A stretch of 32,534 bases of DNA from Nostoc desertorum CM1-VF14. GTDB taxonomy: Bacteria > Cyanobacteriota > Cyanobacteriia > Cyanobacteriales > Nostocaceae. The notes under the pieces are model-generated. The model had not been told where the DNA came from and ran no database searches. It saw only the letters and a list, made by a program, of their open reading frames with translations. The stretch covers positions 1-32,534 of the forward strand of contig JAHHHR010000081.1 of the NCBI GenBank assembly GCA_019359245.1, read 5' to 3'. A program made the position numbers and the translations under genes. This document shows positions 24,979-31,298 of the stretch, piece after piece; the stretch's first letter is position 1, and each line of letters opens with the position of its first letter.

Positions 24979-25050
24979 TATTCAGCTAGCTGATGTATTT
25001 GGCACCTGTAAAAAGTCTGACCATTGGAGATGCGATCGCCTCTCTGCTAA

Positions 25051-25272
25051 TCATAAAACTATCTGGTAAATTGCAGGACGATATCTCGCTTCAGGAATTA
25101 GTTTTCCCTCTTTTTTCGCAGCATCTAACCATGCTTTTTTCGCTTTCAAAACTTCATGAAGTGCTTCTTCTTCAGTTGAACCAAATGCTGAACAGTATTT
25201 CAAATCAGGAATATCAGCAATATAGCCCTCATCTTCTTGACTGTAGAAGATATTAATATGATAGTTCTTCAT
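25051..25272 (-). CDS. hicB: HicB family antitoxin
   Basis: A 73-residue protein with the partial RNase-H-like HicB fold: YHINIFYSQEDEGYIADIPD, the central ALHEVLKAKKAWLDAA helix and a short C-terminal strand. Short HicB forms of this size occur in cyanobacteria; no DNA-binding domain follows. HicB neutralises the HicA mRNA interferase. Its ATG overlaps the stop of the upstream hicA remnant (ATGA), the normal hicAB arrangement, and GGAGG precedes it. Because HicA is truncated here, this antitoxin is probably orphaned; it might still buffer a HicA encoded elsewhere. Confidence 0.85.
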   Translation of the reverse strand: MKNYHINIFYSQEDEGYIADIPDLKYCSAFGSTEEEALHEVLKAKKAWLDAAKKEGKLIPEARYRPAIYQIVL

Positions 25273-25430
25273 CCTTCATCCTCCAAAGTAAGTGTATATT
25301 TTTCAATCAAAATTAGAAATTGACGGACTTGATACGTAACAGCTTCACCCTTTCGATTTTGCAGGTTAACAAGCTCAGGAATATCTGGATTAGTAAATAT
25401 GTGGTGACTGCCATTAACCCGTCCACACAT
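25269..25430 (-). pseudogene. hicA: 5'-truncated hicA toxin remnant
   Basis: The frame upstream of hicB reads RVNGSHHIFTNPDIPELVNL, then QNRKGEAVTYQVRQFLILIE and a tail ending LEDEG. This is the C-terminal half of a HicA dsRBD-like toxin, including the catalytic-type histidine in GSHHIF. The first ~20-25 residues that normally precede it are absent: upstream, the sequence switches to the end of a different gene (the PD-(D/E)XK-like remnant). An ATG at 25430 leaves a 53-residue product beginning MCGRVNG. The stop overlaps the hicB start by ATGA. The best explanation is a deletion that fused two genes. Confidence 0.75.
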
Positions 25431-25900
25431 CAATAGCAATCAATTCTACAGCAAGCTGGGTAAAACCTCTCGCCAAATCAGCATTTTTGGCTTCTACAAC
25501 TAAAAGTTTACCAGCTGCGTGCAAATAATAATCAAGGGAACCTTTTAATTGCTCTGTAACTATAAAGAGGATATTCGATTCTAAGTTGGGCTTGAGTGTA
25601 ATGAACAACATCCAATAAAATTGGTGCAATTAGTAACTCTCTGCGGGCTGCTTCACTAGTCAAACTAATATATGGCAAACTCTCCTCAATTCTAGATTTT
25701 AGATTTGCAAGTCTGTCTAATTCAATGCTGGACTTTAGTTGATTGAGAGAAGAACGTTTTAAAGAATAGCCAAATTCAGCCAGTATATCTTCTGGCTCAA
25801 ATGACATCTCAAAATAGCTTCTGAAAGTGTATGAGTGATTTGGTTGAAGAATGGGAATTTTGCTCATAGCTGCGTAATTCATAATTGAGTTTTTTAACAT
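25414..25900 (-). pseudogene. Frameshifted, 3'-truncated PD-(D/E)XK-like protein
   Basis: The first frame (from ATG 25900, or 25867 at MSKIPILQ) carries YFEMSFEPEDILAEFGYSL and EAARRELLIAPILLDVVHY, then runs into a stop just after EYPLY. A +1 shift near 25561 restores a sensible continuation VTEQLKGSLDYYLHAAGKLL, then VVEAKNADLARGFTQLAVEL, which holds a nuclease-like D...ExK pattern. Removing one A in CTTTATAGTTAC would rejoin the frames. The second frame ends abruptly at IDVWTG, directly where hicA sequence begins, so the C-terminus is also lost. The ATG overlaps the vapC stop (ATGTTAA), implying past co-transcription. I do not know a named function; restriction-like or orphan nuclease is a guess. 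Confidence 0.75.
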
Positions 25901-26310
25901 ACCATCAGATTTTCAAACGGATACTGATTTTTCCAATAGTAAGCATTAAAATCTCTGAAATCTATAGACAAAATTCTTCCATGCCCCAGATTTTCTGCCA
26001 AAACTACTAACGAAGCATCGGCCAGATCCATCGGTAAGTTGGCATATTTTTCCATCAGTTCACAAATGCGTTTACCATGATGGGGTTGCAAATCAAAAAC
26101 CGTAAAGGCCCCTAAAAATAAGTTATTAATGAAACTTACTTGGGCGTGGTTCCCCATCTTTGTTAGCAGTAGATAGGAAGTCTCTGTAACGACAGCCCAA
26201 GTCGTAATCAGAGGTTCGTTGACATTAGCAAGTACTGTTATTGCTTGAGTGTGGTACGAGTCATTGCGATTTGCCAATGCTAACCAAAAGCCAGTATCAA
26301 CGATAACCAT
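25894..26310 (-). CDS. PIN-domain ribonuclease toxin (VapC-like)
   Basis: A 138-residue PIN protein starting MVIVDTGFWLALANRND. The acidic active-site set is present: D5, E43 (VVTETSYLL), D95/D98 (PMDLADASLV) and D117 (LSIDFRDF). VapC toxins cleave RNA and are held by a VapB antitoxin. Length is normal and the frame is intact. It overlaps the upstream antitoxin frame by 14 bases, showing a vapBC-type operon. The antitoxin frame has an internal stop codon, so how this toxin is tolerated is unclear: low expression, stop readthrough, reinitiation at a downstream codon, or an inactivating change elsewhere. Confidence 0.88.
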   Translation of the reverse strand: MVIVDTGFWLALANRNDSYHTQAITVLANVNEPLITTWAVVTETSYLLLTKMGNHAQVSFINNLFLGAFTVFDLQPHHGKRICELMEKYANLPMDLADASLVVLAENLGHGRILSIDFRDFNAYYWKNQYPFENLMVC

Positions 26311-26557
26311 ACTTAGCTTTTAAACCATCTCTCAAAATTGATTTGTAATTTACAGATAAATCCGGATGTGCCTCACCGCAACCAATAAAGCCTGTTTGTG
26401 TGAGCATTGAGAAAGGATTCTTTTGCTCCTGCTGAAGCTGCTGGTAATACAATTCAATAGCAGACTTAATCACATCTGTTACTGCCTAATTAGTCTGCTG
26501 TTGAATAAAGGCTAGTTTATCAGCATACTCGTCATCTAATCGCGCATTAATTCGCAT
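26297..26557 (-). pseudogene. VapB-like antitoxin with in-frame amber stop
   Basis: From ATG 26557 the frame reads MRINARLDDEYADKLAFIQQ-QTN, then TAG at codon 24 (26486-26488), then AVTDVIKSAIELYYQQLQQE and onward to TGA 26297, 86 sense positions in all. The N-terminal part is a ribbon-helix-helix DNA-binding pattern, and the stop falls inside it, where a glutamine (CAG) would fit by a single C-to-T change. The rest stays open and overlaps the PIN toxin start by 14 bases. This is most simply a nonsense-mutated antitoxin; programmed readthrough or a sequencing error are alternatives. Confidence 0.75.
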
Positions 26558-26568
26558 TGATAGGTTCG

Positions 26569-26592
26569 TTTGTCATACATTTGTATGACAAA
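26569..26592. promoter_or_regulatory. Palindromic operator upstream of the vapB-like gene
   Basis: TTTGTCATACA (26569-26579) and its exact complement TGTATGACAAA (26582-26592) flank a 2-base centre. The palindrome lies 12 bases before the antitoxin ATG and 14 bases from the cinA stop. Ribbon-helix-helix antitoxins usually bind such palindromes to repress their own operon. The binding itself is inferred. Confidence 0.65.
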
Positions 26593-26605
26593 AATAACAT
26601 ACCTC

Positions 26606-27856
26606 CTACCTCGTCAACAACTTCCGTCGCAGATTATCTAACGCCGCATTCGCGCTGATATGACGAATTAAAGCTCGACCTCTGACTGTACCAAACTGAT
26701 ACTCAAAACTTATCACTTCATCTTTTGGGCCAGCTAAACCAATGTAAACTAAACCCACTGGCTTCGTATCTGTCCCTCCAGTTGGACCAGCAATACCAGT
26801 AATACTCAATCCCCAAGTTGTTGCAAGGCGAGTTTTTACCCCAACAGCCATTTGCTCTGCAACGATCGCACTTACCGCCCCAAATTTATCTAAATCTTCC
26901 TGGTTAACCCCCAGCAGCCTAACTTTCACCGAATTGTCATAAGAAATTACTCCACCCCAAAAGTAATCAGAACTCCCAGAAATCTCTGTCAACATTTGCC
27001 CTAAACCGCCACCAGTGCAAGATTCTGCCACCGAAAGCGTTTCTTTTGATGCCCGCAATAACTCACCAACCACGGAAGCGAGAGTATCATTATCAACGCC
27101 GTAAAAATCTAGTCCGGCAATTTCTTTAATTTGTTTATCAATAGGCGCAATTAAGGCTTCTGCTGCTGCTGCTGAAGTTGCTTTAGCAGAAACTCGCAAT
27201 CTTGTTTCTCCCTTACCTGCATAAGGAGCTACTGTGGGATTTGGTAACTTCAAATAGGAAGAAACTTTTTCGGCCAAAGCCGATTCACTAATTCCCCAAA
27301 ACTTTAAACTCCGGCTGTAAATAATTTCTTTACCCCAACCTTGACTTTTAAGAAATGGCACGGCTGTTTCTTCCCACATCAGATGCATTTCACTGGGAAC
27401 ACCGGGAAAGGTAAAAATCGTAATTTCAGGACGGGGTTGCCAAATGATACCGGGCGCTGTTCCAGTGCGGTTGGGGAGAATTTCTGCACCTTGGGGAATC
27501 AAAGCTTGCTTGCGGTTACTTGGTGACATAACCCGGCCACGTTGGGTAAATTTTTGGGTTATGTCTTCGATGATGTCAGAACGTTCTACCAACGGAACTT
27601 TAAAAAAATCAGCGATCGTTTCGCAGGTGAGGTCATCTGGTGTCGGGCCGAGTCCACCAGTGAAAATGAGAATTTGCGCCCTGGAAATAGCAATTTCTAT
27701 CACTTGCTTCAAGCGTTCTGGATTATCCCCAACCACTGTTTGATAGTAGTGGGGGATGCCTAGCTGCGCTAATTGTTGCGCCAAAAATTGAGCATTGCCG
27801 TTGAGGATATCTCCTAGCAGCAGTTCAGTACCAACACAAATAATTTCTGCACTCAT
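26606..27856 (-). CDS. cinA: CinA family protein (competence/damage-inducible, NMN deamidase-type)
   Basis: A 416-residue two-domain CinA. The N-terminal MoCF-like (COG1058) domain covers ~1-170 with IICVGTELLLGDILNGN and TGGLGPTPDDLT. The C-terminal CinA/PncC domain covers ~255-410 with SVAESCTGGGLGQMLTEISG and SITGIAGPTGGT. PncC-type domains hydrolyse nicotinamide mononucleotide to nicotinate mononucleotide; the N-domain of related proteins is an ADP-ribose/CoA pyrophosphatase. Full length is normal. The start MSAEIICVG is family-typical, but no Shine-Dalgarno is available because a foldback repeat extends to within about 5 bases of the ATG. glyA lies upstream on the same strand. Confidence 0.94.
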   Translation of the reverse strand: MSAEIICVGTELLLGDILNGNAQFLAQQLAQLGIPHYYQTVVGDNPERLKQVIEIAISRAQILIFTGGLGPTPDDLTCETIADFFKVPLVERSDIIEDITQKFTQRGRVMSPSNRKQALIPQGAEILPNRTGTAPGIIWQPRPEITIFTFPGVPSEMHLMWEETAVPFLKSQGWGKEIIYSRSLKFWGISESALAEKVSSYLKLPNPTVAPYAGKGETRLRVSAKATSAAAAEALIAPIDKQIKEIAGLDFYGVDNDTLASVVGELLRASKETLSVAESCTGGGLGQMLTEISGSSDYFWGGVISYDNSVKVRLLGVNQEDLDKFGAVSAIVAEQMAVGVKTRLATTWGLSITGIAGPTGGTDTKPVGLVYIGLAGPKDEVISFEYQFGTVRGRALIRHISANAALDNLRRKLLTR

Positions 27857-27860
27857 TGGA

Positions 27861-28033
27861 TTGGGGAAGGGGAGTGGGGAGTGGGGGGCAGGGAGTGGGG
27901 GAGGGGGCAGGGGGCAGGGGGCAGGGGGCAGGGGGCAGGGGGCAGGGGGCAGGGGGCAGGGGGCAGGGGGCAGGGGAGAAGATTTTTCCCCTCTGCCCCC
28001 GCATCCCGCCCCTCTGCCTCTTTTCCATGCCCA
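27861..28033. repeat. Foldback repeat with expanded GGGGGCA heptamer array
   Basis: The G-rich half contains ten perfect GGGGGCA units at 27903-27972, preceded by GGGGAGTGGGGAG variants. The C-rich half (27984-28033) reads TTTTCCCCTCTGCCCCCGCA, then CTGCCTCTTTTCCATGCCCA, nearly identical to the hemF-linked element at 9345-9438, which lacks the tandem expansion. The element fills the entire glyA to cinA gap. The heptamer count is likely to vary between strains. Confidence 0.9.
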
Positions 28034-28034
28034 A

Positions 28035-29318
28035 TTATGCTAGTGCTGGTACAGGAATTTCCAGGTGAGGATATAAGGGGAAGCGATCGCACAATGCTGC
28101 TACCCGTTGCCGACAATCTTGGGTTACTACGTCGGAATCTGGAGAAAGCAGGCGATCGCTAATAATATTTGCAATCTCGGTAAATTCTGCTACTCCCAAG
28201 CCCCGTGTGGTCATTGCTGGCGAACCTAACCTCAGCCCACTGGTAACAAATGGCGATTGCGGATCAAAGGGGATAGTATTTTTGTTAGCAGTAATATTTA
28301 CAGTACTGACTAGCTGATCTGCCTGCTTACCAGTTAGATTGACAGAACGTAAATCCACGAGAACTAAATGGTTGTCAGTGCCATTTGAGACTAGCTTTAA
28401 ACCCCGGTTTTGTAATTGTTCTGCCAAAGCACGAGCATTTTCTATCACTTGGGCAGAATAGGTTTTAAACTCAGGCTTCAGGGCTTCTCCAAAAGCTACT
28501 GCCTTACCAGCAATAACGTGTTCCAATGGTCCGCCCTGGGTGCCAGGAAAAACAGATTTATCTAGCTTTTTACCTAGTTCTGCGTCGTTGGTCAAAATTA
28601 AACCACCTCTAGGGCCGCGTAGAGTCTTATGGGTAGTTGTTGTTACTACATGACAATGAGGAATGGGATCAGGATGAAGACCACTAGCAACTAAACCAGC
28701 AATATGGGCAATATCGGCAAGTAAGTAAGCGCCGATTTCATCAGCAATACTACGGAACTTTTCAAAGTCAATTATACGGGGATAAGCCGAATAACCACAA
28801 ATCAGCAGCTTAGGACGCTCCCTCAGCGCCAGCTCCCGAATTTGATCGTAGTCAAGTTGTTGTGTTTGTTCGTTAACGCCGTAGTGGCTAACTTGGAACC
28901 ACTTACCTGAGACATTTACAGGTGAACCGTGAGTGAGATGTCCACCATGAGACAAATCCATCCCCATAATTTTGTCTCCTGGTTCCAACAGCGACAGGAA
29001 CACTGCAAAATTGGCTTGTGCGCCAGAATGAGGTTGCACATTCGCATGAGCAGCGCCAAATATTTGTTTAGCGCGATTGATCGCTAGCTGCTCAATTTTG
29101 TCGACATACTCACAACCGCCATAATAGCGTTTACCAGGTAATCCTTCGGCATATTTATTTGTCAATACCGAACCTTGAGCCGCCAGTACAGCAGCAGAGG
29201 TGAAGTTTTCACTAGCAATCAACTCCAAATGATCTCGTTGACGCTGTAGTTCGTCATTGATTAACTCTGCGATCGCTGGATCGGTGGAGGTAAGAAAGTC
29301 TGAGTTAGTCTTAGTCAC
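28035..29318 (-). CDS. glyA: Serine hydroxymethyltransferase
   Basis: A 427-residue PLP enzyme interconverting serine and glycine with tetrahydrofolate, used in one-carbon metabolism and photorespiration. Blocks seen: LELIASENFTS (31-41), GKRYYGGCEYVD (~62-73), GDKIMGMDLSHGGHLTHG, and the PLP lysine K231 in TTTTHKTLRGPRGG. Length is standard. The start is GTG at 29318 (MTKTNSDFL), with AAGGATA about 10 bases upstream. cinA follows on the same strand after a 178-base repeat. It is divergent from the LSDAT/SLATT pair. Confidence 0.97.
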   Translation of the reverse strand: MTKTNSDFLTSTDPAIAELINDELQRQRDHLELIASENFTSAAVLAAQGSVLTNKYAEGLPGKRYYGGCEYVDKIEQLAINRAKQIFGAAHANVQPHSGAQANFAVFLSLLEPGDKIMGMDLSHGGHLTHGSPVNVSGKWFQVSHYGVNEQTQQLDYDQIRELALRERPKLLICGYSAYPRIIDFEKFRSIADEIGAYLLADIAHIAGLVASGLHPDPIPHCHVVTTTTHKTLRGPRGGLILTNDAELGKKLDKSVFPGTQGGPLEHVIAGKAVAFGEALKPEFKTYSAQVIENARALAEQLQNRGLKLVSNGTDNHLVLVDLRSVNLTGKQADQLVSTVNITANKNTIPFDPQSPFVTSGLRLGSPAMTTRGLGVAEFTEIANIISDRLLSPDSDVVTQDCRQRVAALCDRFPLYPHLEIPVPALA

Positions 29319-29701
29319 TTCAATTATCCTTGTGGAAATTTGTACAACGGCTGATTTTGGTTGGGCGCAGTACCTAACAGTCCACTCTCAAGAGTCCATA
29401 GCCCAAAGTCTATAGTTCAATGATTTTTGACTGCTCTACGGAGGCGATTAATCGTTTCCGTACTATTGAGGTTTATTTGTGCCAACTTACTTATTATTAG
29501 ACAGATTAATTATCATAACGTTGCTTTTTGAAGCTGCGCTAACTAAAGCTTGTTGCGTAGGCGTAGCCCGTCGGAGACATCGCTCCTTTTTAGGACAAAA
29601 AGCTCAACGCTTCAGCAATTGACTGTGCGTAATACAGTACTTGCAGAATATGGCTGCGAAGTTCTACCCTGGAAAACTTAAGCAGCCAGTATTTTTGACA
29701 A
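29319..29701. other. Intergenic region between glyA and the LSDAT gene
   Basis: About 380 bases between divergent genes, with a dispersed repeat in the middle (29552-29584) and no supported ORF. A TTGACT hexamer at about 29618 is not followed by a good TATAAT box at standard distance, so the LSDAT promoter is not assigned. No strong ribosome binding site precedes ATG 29702. Confidence 0.5.
29552..29584. repeat. Dispersed cyanobacterial repeat, second copy
   Basis: GTTGCGTAGGCGTAGCCCGT followed by CGGAGACATCGCT matches the copy at 22063-22096 with few differences. It separates glyA from the accessory pair. Confidence 0.75.
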
Positions 29702-30448
29702 ATGAAAAATTGTTTGAAACTTAACTTTGACAGTGGGCAAACAGCATTAGCTATTCGAGTTGATCAACAAGTTGAATTACCAGATGCTCTTAAGCGAATA
29801 GGACTTGGCGGTTCACGTTCTGTTTTAGTAGTAGTGGGGGGTGCAAGTAACATCAGTGAAGCTGACTTTCTCCGCATTAAACGGTTATTTACAGAAGTTT
29901 TAGCCCCCATAGCCGAGAATTTAGGGGCTTATGTTGTGGATGGAGGTACGGATGCGGGAGTCATGCAATTAATGGGTGAGGCTCGTACCGATATAAATGC
30001 TAAGTTTGCTTTGATTGGTGTAACACCCGAAAACAAAGTGGCTTTACCTAATCAACAAAAATCTACTATTGATTTGACACCACTAGAGCCAAATCATACT
30101 CATTTTGTACTGGTTCCTGGCAATAATTGGGGCGACGAGTCTCCTTGGATATCTCATGTTGCAACTGTGTTAGCCAATAAGGCACCTTCGGTAACAGTAC
30201 TTTTGAATGGTGGTGAGATCACCTTTGAAGATGCCCTTTCTAGCGTTAATACTGGAAGGTTGGTTGTTGTGATTGCTGGTAGTGGTAGAACCGCAGATAT
30301 ACTTGCAGATGCCTTGCGTGGACAGGCTACTGATGAGCGAGCTAAAAAGTTAGCGAAATCTGGTAGATTACAATACATCGACTTGAGCGATATAGAGAAG
30401 GAAGTTGAGAATTTAGGCAAAATCATTAAAGATTTGCTTTCTAATTAG
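29702..30448 (+). CDS. Stand-alone LSDAT (SLOG superfamily) nucleotide-sensor-like protein
   Basis: A 248-residue soluble protein that appears to be a single Rossmann-like SLOG domain of the LSDAT (TRPM-related) type. Glycine-rich and polar motifs that could form a nucleotide site are VVVGGASNIS (43-52), VVDGGTDAGVMQLMGEAR (78-95), LIGVTPENKV (104-113), LEPNHTHFVLVPGNNWGDES (128-147), LLNGG (167-171) and VVVIAGSGRTADILADAL (188-205). The same kind of domain forms the N-terminus of animal TRPM channels. The C-terminal ~45 residues are helical. It lies 9 bases upstream of a DUF4231/SLATT membrane protein. The comparative-genomics prediction for such pairs is that SLOG senses or produces a nucleotide-derived ligand and the membrane partner is the effector. 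Domain call by motif reading; the ligand is unknown. Confidence 0.82.
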   Translation: MKNCLKLNFDSGQTALAIRVDQQVELPDALKRIGLGGSRSVLVVVGGASNISEADFLRIKRLFTEVLAPIAENLGAYVVDGGTDAGVMQLMGEARTDINAKFALIGVTPENKVALPNQQKSTIDLTPLEPNHTHFVLVPGNNWGDESPWISHVATVLANKAPSVTVLLNGGEITFEDALSSVNTGRLVVVIAGSGRTADILADALRGQATDERAKKLAKSGRLQYIDLSDIEKEVENLGKIIKDLLSN

Positions 30449-30457
30449 GAGTGAATA

Positions 30458-31075
30458 ATGGTAAAAAAAGATAGTTATCAAAAAAATATAAAGGAAGATT
30501 TTGACAAGTTATTTGAAGGTATGAAGTTAGGCGATGTGCAAAAGCATTTTTTGCGATCGCGCTGGTTAGACCAAGTAATCTGGATGGAAGGTAAGGCAAA
30601 TTTTTCACGCGATCGCCATTATTTGTTACGGATAACAACTATTGTTGGTGGTATAATTCTGCCAGCATTGGTGAGTTTAAATATTAACTCTACTTTACAA
30701 GTTAACGATAGAGTCAAAAATGTCATTCTTTGGTCAACTTTTAGCTTGAGCCAAATAGTTGCTATTAGTGCTGCCATTGAAGAGTTTTTTCACTATGGAG
30801 AACGTTGGCGGCACTATCGCCGTACAGTCGAATCTTTGAAAAGCCAAGGGTGGCAATTTTCACAATTGACAGGCCCTTATCATAATTATACAAGCCACGA
30901 ACAGGCGTTTAATCTTTTTGCAGGTCATGTAGAAGATATTATTCAACGGGATGTTGAAATATACTCTACTCAAGTTGTACAAGAAAAGAAAGAAAAACAA
31001 CAGAGCCAGGATAACTCTATAACAACAACAGAGCCAGGACAACTTTATCTTGATGCTAAATACAAAGATAAATAA
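30458..31075 (+). CDS. DUF4231 / SLATT-type two-TM effector protein
   Basis: A 205-residue protein. A conserved entry helix, RSRWLDQVIWMEGKANFSRD (~33-52), precedes two membrane helices at ~56-76 (LLRITTIVGGIILPALVSLN) and ~88-108 (KNVILWSTFSLSQIVAISAA). After them comes the family-typical HYGERWRHYRRTVESLKSQG (112-131) and a helix with HVEDIIQRDVE. The last ~30 residues are a hydrophilic Lys/Gln/Thr tail. This is the DUF4231/SLATT pattern, predicted as a pore-forming or membrane-perturbing effector in conflict systems. The ATG has AGGAG overlapping the upstream LSDAT stop, showing coupling. Two HIP1 octamers lie within the first 160 bases, so the pair is not newly arrived. Cell death on activation is predicted, not shown. 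Confidence 0.82.
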   Translation: MVKKDSYQKNIKEDFDKLFEGMKLGDVQKHFLRSRWLDQVIWMEGKANFSRDRHYLLRITTIVGGIILPALVSLNINSTLQVNDRVKNVILWSTFSLSQIVAISAAIEEFFHYGERWRHYRRTVESLKSQGWQFSQLTGPYHNYTSHEQAFNLFAGHVEDIIQRDVEIYSTQVVQEKKEKQQSQDNSITTTEPGQLYLDAKYKDK

Positions 31076-31183
31076 TTTGCAAGAAAAGAAAGAGGAATAA
31101 AGCCTCTTAAGCAATATCACGAATTTAGATGCGTTTACCCTGATTAATCCATTGACTTTAAAGCTAATTTAAACTCAGAAATG

Positions 31184-31221
31184 TAAGTACTTTTTATGCT
31201 TTACAGTATAAAAAGTACTTA
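31184..31221. terminator. Perfect 14-bp hairpin after the LSDAT-SLATT operon
   Basis: TAAGTACTTTTTAT (31184-31197) and ATAAAAAGTACTTA (31208-31221) pair perfectly around a 10-base loop. It could terminate the SLATT transcript or regulate the downstream glycosyltransferase. A weaker 6-bp stem (AAGAGG/CCTCTT, 31090-31108) sits directly after the SLATT stop. Neither has a classic long T-tract. Confidence 0.4.
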
Positions 31222-31255
31222 AGCAGACATTGTTTTAAATAAATTAAATTTATTG

Positions 31256-31261
31256 TATAAT
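31256..31261 (+). promoter_or_regulatory. -10-like box before the GT47 gene
   Basis: A perfect TATAAT preceded by TG one base upstream (TTGTATAAT) lies 38 bases before the ATG. A TTTTAA hexamer sits 17 bases upstream of it, at 31233-31238; a better-looking TTGTTT is 20 bases away. This suggests that the glycosyltransferase gene has its own promoter and is not the third gene of the LSDAT-SLATT operon. Confidence 0.45.
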
Positions 31262-31298
31262 CCCTCAGTTCTTCAACTAGTCTAACTCAGGTGAAAAT

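Noticed and set aside
27903..27972. Regular repeats resembling a CRISPR array
   Set aside because: The unit is 7 bases with no spacers and no cas genes; it is a tandem heptamer array.
27795..28162. Several overlapping frames on both strands rich in Gly/Gln/Ala or Pro/Cys
   Set aside because: They are translations of the GGGGGCA repeat and its flanks; all frames stay open only because the repeat contains no stop codons.
29610..29701. NtcA-like site upstream of the LSDAT gene (GTA...TAC)
   Set aside because: The spacing in GTAATACAGTAC is 6 bases instead of the required 8.
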